Shown here one piece after another: positions 17,190 through 26,772 of a stretch of 62,088 bases of DNA. Made by a program: the position numbers and the translations under genes. Source of the stretch: an uncultured Bacteroidales bacterium (GTDB lineage Bacteria; Bacteroidota; Bacteroidia; Bacteroidales; P3); NCBI GenBank assembly GCA_900318175.1, contig ONJQ01000013.1, positions 1 through 62,088 on the forward strand. Direction: 5' to 3'. Position 1 is the first letter of the stretch; the number at the start of each line of letters is the position of its first letter. A model generated the notes under the pieces. That model was not told the origin of the DNA and did not search any database. It worked only from the letters and a program-made list of their open reading frames with translations.

Positions 17190-19082
17190 ATGATTGACAG
17201 CAGTATGGAAATTACTCGTACTTTCGACCTTCTTGACCATCTGGTCACCAAATTCCCCGACAAGCCGGACATCCTTGCCGGCAAGGAACGCGGCGAATGG
17301 GTGAAATACAGCACTCACGACTATTACAAATATGCCCACTACATGGCATGCGGCCTTCTGGAACTGGGTTTGCAACCCGGCGACAAGGTGGTGACCATCT
17401 CCGCCAACTGCCCGGAGTGGAACTTTATCGACATGGCTTTGGCCCTTGCGGGCATGATTCATGTGCCCGTCTACCCGACGCTCAGCGCGGACAACTACCT
17501 GCACATCTTCACCCACAGCGAGGCCAAATTCGTCCTGGTCTCCAACAACATCCTCCTCAAGCGCATCCTGCCCGCGGTGGAGCGCATGGAAGTGAAGCCT
17601 CAGATCTACACCTTGGCCGCCATCGAGGGCTATCCGCGCACGCTGGAGATCCTCAAAGCCGGCATCGCCTCCCGCGAGAAGAACAGCCCCGTAATAGCCC
17701 ACCTCAAGGACACTATCAAGCCCGACGACTGGGTGACCCTCATCTACACCTCAGGCACTACGGGCCAGCCCAAAGGCGTGATGCTCTCCCACCGCAACAT
17801 CTGCAGCAACTTCATCGCCCACGAGCGTGTCAACCCCATGAAGTCGGACTGCCGTGTGCTCTCTTTTCTCCCCCTCAACCACATGTACGAGCGCAGCATG
17901 AACTACCACTTCCAGCTCAAAGGGGTCTCTATCTACTATGCCGAGAACATGGGCACCTTGCAGCAGAACATGGCCGAGACCCATACCAACGGCTTCTGCG
18001 CCGTGCCGCGAGTGTTGGAAATGGTGTACGACAAGCTCTATGCCGCGGGCAAAGACTTTACCGGAATCAAGAAAGCCATCTACACACGCGCTTTCAAACA
18101 CGGTGCACGCTATGACTACACGCTGTTCAAGAAGGTATCACTCGGCTACCAACTGTCGCAGTTCTTCTACGAGCGGATGGTCTATCGCCACTGGCGCGAG
18201 CGTTTCGGCGGCAACAGACTCATTGTCATCACCGGCTCTTCCAGCATCCAACCCCGCATCATCCGCACTTTTGCCGCTGCGGGCATCAACATCTACGAGG
18301 GCTACGGCCTTTCGGAGACATCGCCTGTCATTGCGGTGAACGACCCCGCCGACGGCTACGTGCGCATTGGCACCGTGGGTCCCGTGCTAAGCGGCGTTGA
18401 GGTGAAGCTGGCTGACGACGGCGAGATTCTGACCCGCGGACCGCACGTGATGATGGGCTATTATAAGGACCCGGAATACACGGCTCAGGTCATCGACTCC
18501 GAGGGCTGGTTCCACACTGGCGACGTAGGACAATTTGTGGGTGGCATCACGGGGCCGCGCTACCTGCGCATCACGGACCGCAAGAAGGACATCTTCAAAC
18601 TCTCCGCCGGCAAATACATCGCTCCGCAGCTGTTGGAGAACAAGTTGCGTGAGTCGGAATACATCGAACAGGCCATGGTGGTGGGCGAGAACGAGAAGAG
18701 CGTCGGCGTAATCATATCGCCCAACTTCAACACTCTGCACTATTGGGCACTGAAGCACAAGCTGCACTACCGAGACAACGGACAGCTGCTGGCCATGCCG
18801 CAGACAAAGGAGAAGTTTAAAGAGGTGATAGACACTATCAACCGCGACTTTGCCGCCCACGAGCAGATAAAGAGCTTCCGCCTGGTGACGGACGAGTGGA
18901 CGGCTGCGAACGGTCTGCTGTCGCCCACGCTGAAAATTAAGCGCAACATCCTGATGGACAAGTACAAGAATCTGATAGCAGAGATTTACGGCAAGGCTCC
19001 GCAGCCTTCAAACCCCATCCTTTCGGCTTTCAGGAGCGTGGACCTGCCCAACTTCGGCTTTAAGAAGAAGGGTGAAAACTGA
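17190..19082 (+). CDS. Long-chain acyl-CoA synthetase (AMP-forming)
   Basis: This 630-aa ANL-superfamily enzyme would activate fatty acids to acyl-CoA through an acyl-adenylate. The P-loop-like A3 motif YTSGTTGQPKG is at 186-196, the A5 motif YGLSETSP near 370, and the hinge/A8 region TDRKKDIFKLSAGKY near 467, with the C-terminal Lys domain following. Size and the RKKDIFKLSAGKYIAP block match the long-chain (FAA1/FadD15-like) group common in Bacteroidales. A second ATG lies 15 nt inside the frame. Downstream, a glycosyltransferase gene follows after 64 nt. Confidence 0.92.
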   Translation: MIDSSMEITRTFDLLDHLVTKFPDKPDILAGKERGEWVKYSTHDYYKYAHYMACGLLELGLQPGDKVVTISANCPEWNFIDMALALAGMIHVPVYPTLSADNYLHIFTHSEAKFVLVSNNILLKRILPAVERMEVKPQIYTLAAIEGYPRTLEILKAGIASREKNSPVIAHLKDTIKPDDWVTLIYTSGTTGQPKGVMLSHRNICSNFIAHERVNPMKSDCRVLSFLPLNHMYERSMNYHFQLKGVSIYYAENMGTLQQNMAETHTNGFCAVPRVLEMVYDKLYAAGKDFTGIKKAIYTRAFKHGARYDYTLFKKVSLGYQLSQFFYERMVYRHWRERFGGNRLIVITGSSSIQPRIIRTFAAAGINIYEGYGLSETSPVIAVNDPADGYVRIGTVGPVLSGVEVKLADDGEILTRGPHVMMGYYKDPEYTAQVIDSEGWFHTGDVGQFVGGITGPRYLRITDRKKDIFKLSAGKYIAPQLLENKLRESEYIEQAMVVGENEKSVGVIISPNFNTLHYWALKHKLHYRDNGQLLAMPQTKEKFKEVIDTINRDFAAHEQIKSFRLVTDEWTAANGLLSPTLKIKRNILMDKYKNLIAEIYGKAPQPSNPILSAFRSVDLPNFGFKKKGEN

Positions 19083-19146
19083 ATGTGATAAATAGTTTGT
19101 TGATTCAAGAATTGGCACGATTACACATTAACACATTCCCATTATC

Positions 19147-20115
19147 ATGTTGAAGACTCCTGTACTGCTTATCACCTTCAACCGCCCGGATTTCACACGG
19201 CGGGTACTGACGGCCATCATGGCTGCGGAACCGGAGGATTTGTATGTGTTCCAGGACGGCCCACGAGCCGATGTCCCCGACGACGAGGCAAAGCTTGCGG
19301 AGGTGCGCGAGGTGGTAGACGAGCTGACGGAGGGCACTCGGACACGGGTGCACGAAAGGTTTGCGACAAGGAATCTGGGCTGCGGCCCCGGACCAGCCGC
19401 CGGGCTGAGCTGGTATTTCGGCGAGGTGGAACAAGGCATTGTGATTGAGGACGACGCGGTGCCCCACCCCGACTTCTTTGCCTACGCCGAAGAGCTGCTG
19501 CAGCGCTATGCCGACAACGAAAGGGTGATGGCCATCGCCAGCATGAATGTGGACAGGGTGCGCCCCAACAAGGAGAGCTACTATTTCTCTATGATGAACC
19601 GCAACCTGTGCGCCTGGGCCACATGGCGGCGGGCTTGGCGGCTGTTCGACCTTCGGCATGAGGGGGTGACACGCTGCCGGCTGAGCCGCGCCCTGCGCCG
19701 CTACGGCTGCGGGGTACTGGAGCGCGAGTATTGGTGCGACAGGTTGGACGAGGTGCACCGCGACGGCGTGGGAGGCACCAGCTGGGACATGCAGTTTTTT
19801 ATGTCCATCTGGCTGCACAGGGGCATGGGTATAGTGCCGAACGTGAACCTCTCCTCCAACATCGGGACGGTGGAGGACGCCACACATCCCTCTGACCATG
19901 GCAACTTGATAGACAATGTGCCTACACACCCCATACTGCCCCTCGTACACCCGACGGAACTGAAGGTGCAGCATGAGGCCGATAGGAATTTCCATTTCAG
20001 CTATTTTGAGTCGTCAAGGGGCAACTGGTCCCGAGGGCATATCTTGTATCACCTTATTAACAAGAAAATAAAAAAATTAGTAGGGCATCAAGGATCATGG
20101 CGAGCATCAAGATAA
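19147..20115 (+). CDS. Glycosyltransferase of the nucleotide-diphospho-sugar transferase fold
   Basis: This 322-aa cytoplasmic protein starts like GT-A fold sugar transferases (TPVLLITFNRPDF), has a metal-binding acidic motif EDDAVPHPDF (D-x-D type, about residue 100), and later NRNLCAWATWRRAW and GTSWDMQFF, as in Bacteroidota glycosyltransferases that act on surface polysaccharides. Donor and acceptor are unknown. Its 3' end overlaps the following acyltransferase gene by 19 nt, so the two are probably translationally coupled. Confidence 0.8.
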   Translation: MLKTPVLLITFNRPDFTRRVLTAIMAAEPEDLYVFQDGPRADVPDDEAKLAEVREVVDELTEGTRTRVHERFATRNLGCGPGPAAGLSWYFGEVEQGIVIEDDAVPHPDFFAYAEELLQRYADNERVMAIASMNVDRVRPNKESYYFSMMNRNLCAWATWRRAWRLFDLRHEGVTRCRLSRALRRYGCGVLEREYWCDRLDEVHRDGVGGTSWDMQFFMSIWLHRGMGIVPNVNLSSNIGTVEDATHPSDHGNLIDNVPTHPILPLVHPTELKVQHEADRNFHFSYFESSRGNWSRGHILYHLINKKIKKLVGHQGSWRASR

Positions 20116-20762
20116 AGTATTACATACAGAGATTGTTAGGGCGCGTGTTAGGCACCCCGATGATACCAGCCGGGAAGTCGACGGGCTATGCATTGGTGCG
20201 GTCGGAAAAGGTGAACTGCACTGAGGGTATCAACACGCGGCTGATGGACCCCTACGTGCTGCACAATGTGGAGGTGGGCGACTACAGCTATCTTTCACGT
20301 GGGGCGCTGGTAGCCAACACGACAATTGGCAAGTTCTGCTCCATAGGGCCTAACCTGTGCTGCGGGCAGGGGTTGCACCCCACAGGGGGAGTCTCTACGC
20401 ACCCCATGTTCTTCTCTACTTCCAGGCAGAACGGCATCTCACTGACGGACAAACCCCTGTTTGAGGAGACGAAGCATACTCGGATCGGGAACGACGTGTA
20501 TATCGGTGCCAATGTGTTTATCCTTGACGGGGTGACCATCGGGGATGGCGCAGTGCTGGGTGCGGGAGCGGTGGTCACGAAGGACATTCCCCCTTACGCG
20601 GTGGCTGTCGGCGTGCCGGCACGGGTGGTCAAGTACCGCTTCGATGCCGAGACAATCAAGGCTTTGGAGGAACGGCAGTGGTGGAATGACGAGCCGGAGG
20701 AGCTGTCCCGCGTAACAGAGCACTTCTGGGACGTGGAGGAGTTCCTGGGAATTGAAAAGTGA
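20097..20762 (+). CDS. CatB-type hexapeptide-repeat acyltransferase
   Basis: This 221-aa left-handed beta-helix enzyme has hexapeptide repeats (VEVGDYSYLSRGALV, TIGKFCSIGPN, RIGNDVYIGANVFI, TIGDGAVLGAGAVV) and the PAYAVAVGVPA-like end of the CatB/LbH_XAT O-acetyltransferases. It probably adds an acetyl or another acyl group to a sugar. The overlap with the glycosyltransferase gene suggests that they modify the same glycan. Confidence 0.88.
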   Translation: MASIKIKYYIQRLLGRVLGTPMIPAGKSTGYALVRSEKVNCTEGINTRLMDPYVLHNVEVGDYSYLSRGALVANTTIGKFCSIGPNLCCGQGLHPTGGVSTHPMFFSTSRQNGISLTDKPLFEETKHTRIGNDVYIGANVFILDGVTIGDGAVLGAGAVVTKDIPPYAVAVGVPARVVKYRFDAETIKALEERQWWNDEPEELSRVTEHFWDVEEFLGIEK

Positions 20763-20801
20763 AGAGTAAAAAAGAATTACACATTAACACATTAAGTTAA
20801 G

Positions 20802-22082
20802 ATGTCCAGATACTCCTTTCATATTAACCGACTGCTGATAGTGCTGCTGGCGGGGCTGGCATGGACGACGGGGGCACAACCCATTCCGGATTCGAGCTGG
20901 ATGGAGCGTGTGCGCACGGTGGTGCTGAACCGCGGCGGTGTGGAGGGGGAGCCTCCATTGGTGACGCTGGAGGGAGGCGAGCGACTGCTGCTGAGCTTCG
21001 ACGTGCTGGGGCCCGAGACGGGGAACTACCGCTACCGCATCGACCATTGCGACAGCCGCTGGCATAAGGACGACTTACAGCCATACGAGTATATGAACGG
21101 TTTTGAGGAGGGAAAGGTGGAGGGCTACGGCAGCTCGTTCACCACAATGACGGACTATGTGCACTATTACCAGTATATACCCAACGGGCAGAGCCGTTTC
21201 GCTGTGTCCGGCAACTACGTGGTGACAGTCTATGACGAAGCGGAGCCGGACAGCATACTGCTGACCCGCCGTTTCAGGGTGTCCGAAGCGAGCCTGACGG
21301 CCAGGGTGGATGTGGTGAGCCCCTACGACGGAGCCGGCATCAGGGAGCGGCGCGAAGTGGACGTTACGGTGACCGAGAACCGCGACTACCGGGGCGACAT
21401 GCTGCCGCCCACGCTGAACCCAGCATGGTTGGAGGTGGTGGTGCAGCAGAACGGCCGTTGGGACAACGAGCGGAGGCTGCCCTTCGGGGGCTTTGACGGC
21501 GGCGCGTTGTGCTACCGCCGCAAGGAGGAGAACATCTTCGCGTGCGGAAACACGTTCAGATGGTTTGACATCAGCAATATACGCACGGCGACATACAATG
21601 TGGCAGCGATTGAGGAGTACGGAGGCGAATGGTTTGCCACGCTGAAACCTCTTGAGGACCGCAGCGGCGGGAATTTCATAGCCGAGCAGGTGCTGAACGG
21701 AGGTTTCAAGGTGAATGTGTGGGACCGCAGCAATAAACAGACTGAGGCAGACTATGTGTGGGTGAACTTCCTGCTGCCGATGCGTTTCCCGTTTTTGAAC
21801 GGAGGGGTGTATGTGGCGGGTGAGATGACCGACTGGTGTCTGGACGACCACTGCCGCATGACCTACAGGCCTGACCTGAAGGCTTACACGCTACGGCTGC
21901 TGCTGAAGCAGGGCTACTACTCCTACCAGCTGCTGTTTGTCCCCGCTGGGGAGAGCGAGGGAAGGACGGACACGCTGGAGGGCGACCATTTCGAGACACC
22001 GAACGTCTACCGGGTATGGGTCTACTACCGCGGACCGAACGACAGATATGACCGACTGGTGACTACGGCTACGGGCCACTGA
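20802..22082 (+). CDS. Type IX secretion system plug protein (DUF5103)
   Basis: This 426-aa secreted protein has a signal peptide ending at TTGAQ and the features of the T9SS plug/DUF5103 family: an N-terminal beta domain with YRYRIDHCDSRWHKDDLQPYEY-like sequence, LNGFEEG-type MNGFEEGKVEGY, then TVYDE, and a C-terminal domain with PFLNGGVYVAGEMTDW and YYSYQLLF. In Flavobacterium the Plug protein closes the SprA translocon from the periplasmic side. It sits 57 nt upstream of a T9SS cargo protease. Confidence 0.85.
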   Translation: MSRYSFHINRLLIVLLAGLAWTTGAQPIPDSSWMERVRTVVLNRGGVEGEPPLVTLEGGERLLLSFDVLGPETGNYRYRIDHCDSRWHKDDLQPYEYMNGFEEGKVEGYGSSFTTMTDYVHYYQYIPNGQSRFAVSGNYVVTVYDEAEPDSILLTRRFRVSEASLTARVDVVSPYDGAGIRERREVDVTVTENRDYRGDMLPPTLNPAWLEVVVQQNGRWDNERRLPFGGFDGGALCYRRKEENIFACGNTFRWFDISNIRTATYNVAAIEEYGGEWFATLKPLEDRSGGNFIAEQVLNGGFKVNVWDRSNKQTEADYVWVNFLLPMRFPFLNGGVYVAGEMTDWCLDDHCRMTYRPDLKAYTLRLLLKQGYYSYQLLFVPAGESEGRTDTLEGDHFETPNVYRVWVYYRGPNDRYDRLVTTATGH

Positions 22083-22139
22083 TGCATTATCGGTTTTCAA
22101 ATTAAAGATTAAACGAATCCAAAAAATAGTCTCTTTTTT

Positions 22140-25100
22140 ATGCGCAAATTATTATTAACAGTTGTATTGACGGTGGCGGCGGCATGGAGCTCCGCTGCCC
22201 CTGTGTGGCGCGCGGCGGTGACGGTAGTCCAGCCGTGGGGCGACACGCTGCATTGCCTGGCAAGCGGTGACGAGTTTTACGCGTGGCTGCACGATGCCGA
22301 GGGCTTCACGATTGTACAGCACCCGGCGACGGGTGCGTATGTGTATGCCTGCAGCGACCCAAGGCAAGTGATGACGGATAAGGGCGGGGCGCGCGGCGGC
22401 CTGCCGGAAGGCTTGGGGGCCACGGGACTGGTGCCCGGCGTGGACGACCCACAGCTGGCCGGGCTAAAGCGCGGCTTGATGCCCACACAGCGTTACCTTT
22501 CAGCTGCCCACAGGGCGTGGGCGGTGCCTGAGTCGTGTGTGCCCGCCGCCCCGAAGGACGGGTCGGCCATCACGGGGGTGCTGAACAATGTGGTAATCTT
22601 TATCCGCTTTGCGGACGAGAGCGTGTGCACAACGTCGCCCTTCAGCACGATTGACGGCATGTTTAACGATGCGGAGGCGGGGCACTCGTCATTGTACAAT
22701 TATTTCCACAAGTCGAGCTACGGGAGGCTGAGTGTGTGGTCGCACTATCTGCCGGAGGCTGCGGCAGACGGGACGGTGCTGTCCTACCAGGATGTGCATG
22801 CACGCAACTATTTCATGCCCTACAATGCCGTGACGAACCCCAGCGGCTATGCGAACGATTCGGCACGCCGCAGCCGCGAGTTCCAGCTGCTGCAGGATGC
22901 GGTGGCGTGGGTGAACACGAACTGCGCCGTGGACTCGCTGCCAAACGTGGACGCGGACAATGACGGGCTGGTGGACAACGTGTGTTTTGTGGTGAGCGGT
23001 TCGTACACGGGCTGGAGCGACTTGCTGTGGCCTCACAAGTGGCAGCTGTATGACCGCACGGTGAACCTCGGCACGAAGCGCATCTTCACCTACAACCTGC
23101 AGCTGGCGGGGAGCGGGGAGAGCTACTTCAACGTGAGCACACTGTGCCACGAGATGACGCACACACTGGGAGCCCCTGACATCTACCACTATGACAACTA
23201 CACGTCGGTGTCGCCCGGCGGGAGCTGGGACTTGATGAACAGCAACGCCACGCCACCGCAGCAGACGAACTCGCTGTTCAAGCTGCACTTCACGGGCTGG
23301 CTGGACAGCATACCGCAGATTGTGGACACGGGGGTGTACACGCTGCAGTCGTTGGGCTCGGGGCCGAACCACGCAGTGAAAATCGCTTCGGCGGTGCCGC
23401 ACGAGTGGTACATACTGGAGTACCGCAACACGGCGGACACCTTCGACCAGTCCATCCCGAACAGGGGACTGCTGGTGTGGCGCTATAACGACCGCCCGAT
23501 TGCGGACAATGCAGATTTCGACTTCTACAACACGCCGCACCAGTTGTGGCTGTTCCGCCCAGGCAGCAGCATCGACACGGTGCAGGGGACGATAAGCCAG
23601 GCGTCGTTCGGCGTGAACGGGCGCACGGCTTTCGGCCCGTCGACGAATCCGCACCCCTACCTGTGTAACGGAATGGCGGACACGACGTTCAGCCTGACGA
23701 ATATCCACCTGACGGGGAGCAACAACGAGTCGGTGACGTTCACCTTCACCCCCCGCGGCGCGGGCGCTTGCGGGACGGTGGGTTCCTTCCCAGTGGCGCA
23801 GGGCTTTGAAAGCGGCGACGTGGATTGCTGGACGACGGTGGCAAGAAGCACGAGCAACGAGGAGCGCCTGGGGGTGATGGAGGGCACGGCAAGCGCCCCG
23901 TCGCACGCGGGCTACTACCATTTCCGTTTTTCGAGCTATAACAGAGCGACGGATTACAACCAGTACCTCATCTCGCCCCGCTTGCAGCACAGCCATCCGC
24001 TGCAGCTGAGTTTCTGGCTCCGCCGCTCGAACAACTATACAGAGAATGTGCGAGTGGTGTGCTCTCGGTCCACAAGCACACCGGAGGCCTTTACTGACAC
24101 GGTGACGGAGATTGCCGTGACCACAGCGGGATGGCAGCAACGGACGGTGACAATTCCGGCAGATGCCCGCTATGTGGCGCTGAACTATTATTCGGAGTAC
24201 CAATATTACCTCTACATTGACGACTTGCTGCTGCGCGACACGGTGGGACCGGACACCGTGGTGCGCGACACTGTGTACATCTACGCGCACGACACGTTGA
24301 CGAGAGTCCTGCACGACACGCTGAGTGTTTGGGTGCACGACACGCTAAGCCGAGTGAATGTGGACACGCTGTATGTGCACGTGGTGGACACGCTGATGCG
24401 GGGCGTGACGGACACGCTGGAGCGCACGGTGCTGGACACGATGCTCTACCAGCCTCCGCTGTACGAGGTGGCCATCGTGGCCAACGAGTCGCGCCGCGGG
24501 CAAACCTCGGGGAGCGGCTTTTTCCTGCAAGGCACGCGGCTGGAGATTGCCGCCCTGCCATACCCAGGCTACCGTTTTGAGAAATGGATGGACGGAAACC
24601 ATGACAATCCCCGCACCATCACCGTGGAGAGCGACATGCTGATGAACGCGCATTTCGTGCCCATAGATGCTGCAAGGGAATCAAAAACCATTGTACATGT
24701 GACGGACACGATAGTGCTGCGGGACACGGTATGGCTGACGGTGCGGGACACGGTGACGCTGACCCTTCACGACACCACCTACATCACCAGTGTGGACACG
24801 CTGCGGGTGGTGCTGCGAGACACGGTGTGGATACCCACGGACCAGCGGGACACCTTCTGGATTGTGGTGCACGAGCCATTCTTGTATGACACGACAACGT
24901 ACCTGCCGCTGACGGTGCGCGCTGACGACCCGACCATGGGCACGGCTGCGGGCAACGGGATGTTCCCCGCCGGCACATTGGTGCAGCTGGGAGCCTTGCC
25001 ACAGGAGGGGTTCCACTTTGTGCAATGGAGTGACGGTGCGACGGAGAATCCCCACACGTTCCTCGTAATGGTGCCGACTACCATCACGGCCATCTTTGCT

Positions 25101-25355
25101 CCCGGGTCTGAGGAGGGGGTAGCCGATGCCGATACAGCACCCGCCACCTCCGTCTACGCTTTGGACGGACGAGTGGTGGTGGAAGCTCCCGCCACGCTGC
25201 CTGTGACGGTTTATAACGTCTTAGGCCAACAGGTCTACCAGCATCCCGCCGACCAAGGGACTGATCAACGCCGCTGTGTGAGCGACAGACTGCACCGAGG
25301 CCTTTATGTGGTGCGTATAGGTGCATTACCTGCTACCAAACTAATCATCGAATAA
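22140..25355 (+). CDS. T9SS-secreted M6-family metalloprotease
   Basis: This 1071-aa protein has a signal peptide, an M6 (immune inhibitor A-like) protease domain with zinc motif HEMTH (H337, E338, H341) followed by LGAPDIYHYD, and a jelly-roll segment (about 545-700). It continues with two linkers of DT-octapeptide repeats (about 705-770 and 850-915), each followed by an InlB-B-repeat-like module (GYRFEKWMDG, GFHFVQWSDG). The C-terminus is a T9SS sorting domain (VYNVLGQQVY, GLYVVRIG, TKLIIE). It should be an outward-displayed or released endopeptidase. Confidence 0.88.
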   Translation: MRKLLLTVVLTVAAAWSSAAPVWRAAVTVVQPWGDTLHCLASGDEFYAWLHDAEGFTIVQHPATGAYVYACSDPRQVMTDKGGARGGLPEGLGATGLVPGVDDPQLAGLKRGLMPTQRYLSAAHRAWAVPESCVPAAPKDGSAITGVLNNVVIFIRFADESVCTTSPFSTIDGMFNDAEAGHSSLYNYFHKSSYGRLSVWSHYLPEAAADGTVLSYQDVHARNYFMPYNAVTNPSGYANDSARRSREFQLLQDAVAWVNTNCAVDSLPNVDADNDGLVDNVCFVVSGSYTGWSDLLWPHKWQLYDRTVNLGTKRIFTYNLQLAGSGESYFNVSTLCHEMTHTLGAPDIYHYDNYTSVSPGGSWDLMNSNATPPQQTNSLFKLHFTGWLDSIPQIVDTGVYTLQSLGSGPNHAVKIASAVPHEWYILEYRNTADTFDQSIPNRGLLVWRYNDRPIADNADFDFYNTPHQLWLFRPGSSIDTVQGTISQASFGVNGRTAFGPSTNPHPYLCNGMADTTFSLTNIHLTGSNNESVTFTFTPRGAGACGTVGSFPVAQGFESGDVDCWTTVARSTSNEERLGVMEGTASAPSHAGYYHFRFSSYNRATDYNQYLISPRLQHSHPLQLSFWLRRSNNYTENVRVVCSRSTSTPEAFTDTVTEIAVTTAGWQQRTVTIPADARYVALNYYSEYQYYLYIDDLLLRDTVGPDTVVRDTVYIYAHDTLTRVLHDTLSVWVHDTLSRVNVDTLYVHVVDTLMRGVTDTLERTVLDTMLYQPPLYEVAIVANESRRGQTSGSGFFLQGTRLEIAALPYPGYRFEKWMDGNHDNPRTITVESDMLMNAHFVPIDAARESKTIVHVTDTIVLRDTVWLTVRDTVTLTLHDTTYITSVDTLRVVLRDTVWIPTDQRDTFWIVVHEPFLYDTTTYLPLTVRADDPTMGTAAGNGMFPAGTLVQLGALPQEGFHFVQWSDGATENPHTFLVMVPTTITAIFAPGSEEGVADADTAPATSVYALDGRVVVEAPATLPVTVYNVLGQQVYQHPADQGTDQRRCVSDRLHRGLYVVRIGALPATKLIIE

Positions 25356-25367
25356 CTACACAGACAG

Positions 25368-26702
25368 ATGTCGAAACTATATATCGAAACCTACGGCTGC
25401 CAGATGAATTTTGCTGACAGCGAGATAGTCGCCTCCCTGCTACAGAAGTCAGGTCACACGGTTGTAGCGGACATTGAGGAAGCGGACTATGTACTCATCA
25501 ACACTTGCGCCATCCGCGATAATGCCGAGCAGCGCATCCGCAAACGCTTGCGTGAACTGCGGGCCCTGCAGGGCAGGCACCGCAGCCTCCGCATAGGCAT
25601 ACTGGGCTGCATGGCCGAACGGCTGCAGAGCCAGCTGATGGTGGAGGAGGAGAATGTGAGCTTTGTGGTGGGTCCGGATGCCTACCGCCGATTGCCGGAG
25701 ATATTGGAGCGCGTGCGCCAGACAGGCACCAAGGCCGCAGAGACGGAGCTGAGCACCACAGAGACCTACGCCGACATAGAACCCGTACGATTGGGCAGCA
25801 ACGGCATTTCTGCCTACATTTCCATCATGCGGGGATGCCAGAACTACTGCGCTTACTGCGTGGTGCCCTACACCCGTGGCCGCGAACGCAGCCGCGACCC
25901 CCAGACCATCGTCGACGAGGCTCGCAGCCTCTTCGAGCAAGGCTACAAGGAGGTGACCTTGCTGGGGCAGAACGTCAACTCATATCGTTTCCAAAACACC
26001 ACCGAGGGGCAACCCCCAGTCGACTTCCCCGAGCTGATGCACCGCGTGGCCTCCATCAGTCCGCTACTGCGCGTGCGCTTTGCCACCTCGCACCCCAAGG
26101 ACCTCAGCGACAGTCTGCTGGAGGTAATGGCCTCGCACAGCAACATCTGCAAGTGCATCCACCTGCCCGTGCAGAGCGGGAGCGACCGCATGCTGAAACT
26201 GATGAACCGACATTACGACGCCGCTTGGTACCTTGACCGCATCGAGGCCATCCGCCACTACATGCCGGACTGCTCCATCACTACTGACGTGATTGCTGGC
26301 TTCTGCACTGAAACCGAGGAGGAGCACCAGATGACCCTCGACATGTTCCGCAAGGTGCGTTACGACTACGCCTATATGTTCAAGTTCTCCATGCGACCTG
26401 ACACCTACGCCGCCAAGCACCTGCAGGACGACATCCCCGACGACGAGAAAACGCGCCGACTGGAGGAAATCATAGCCCTGCAAGGCCAGATAGCCCTTGA
26501 GAATAACCGCAAGGAGGTGGGCAAGACCTTTGAAGTGCTGGTGGAAGGAGAGTCGCACCGCAGCAAAGAGCAACTCTTCGGACGCAACAGCCAGAACAAG
26601 GTCATCGTCTTCGACCGTCTCGACGCGCAGCCCGGACAGTACATCAACGTGAAAGTCACCGACTGCACAGCCGCCACCCTCAAAGGGGAGATAGTCCCTT
26701 AA
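25368..26702 (+). CDS. miaB: tRNA-2-methylthio-N6-dimethylallyladenosine synthase MiaB
   Basis: This 444-aa radical SAM methylthiotransferase converts i6A37 to ms2i6A37 in tRNAs. It has the N-terminal UPF0004 domain with cluster cysteines C11, C47 and C81, the radical SAM CxxxCxxC at C157, C161 and C164 (GCQNYCAYC followed by VVPYTRGRE), and a C-terminal TRAM domain (FEVLVEG to INVKVTDC). The YGCQMN start is typical of MiaB and differs from RimO. It starts 12 nt after the protease gene. Confidence 0.95.
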   Translation: MSKLYIETYGCQMNFADSEIVASLLQKSGHTVVADIEEADYVLINTCAIRDNAEQRIRKRLRELRALQGRHRSLRIGILGCMAERLQSQLMVEEENVSFVVGPDAYRRLPEILERVRQTGTKAAETELSTTETYADIEPVRLGSNGISAYISIMRGCQNYCAYCVVPYTRGRERSRDPQTIVDEARSLFEQGYKEVTLLGQNVNSYRFQNTTEGQPPVDFPELMHRVASISPLLRVRFATSHPKDLSDSLLEVMASHSNICKCIHLPVQSGSDRMLKLMNRHYDAAWYLDRIEAIRHYMPDCSITTDVIAGFCTETEEEHQMTLDMFRKVRYDYAYMFKFSMRPDTYAAKHLQDDIPDDEKTRRLEEIIALQGQIALENNRKEVGKTFEVLVEGESHRSKEQLFGRNSQNKVIVFDRLDAQPGQYINVKVTDCTAATLKGEIVP

Positions 26703-26772
26703 CCACCCTTTATAAAAACTATCTTACCCCACGGACAATAAAACCCATTGCACCGCGTTATTGAAAATAATT

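Noticed and set aside
22689-24338. 549-aa minus-strand frame
   Set aside because: Antisense to the M6 protease, which has a clear HEMTH motif and signal peptide; the antisense product is Arg/His/Val-biased without domains.
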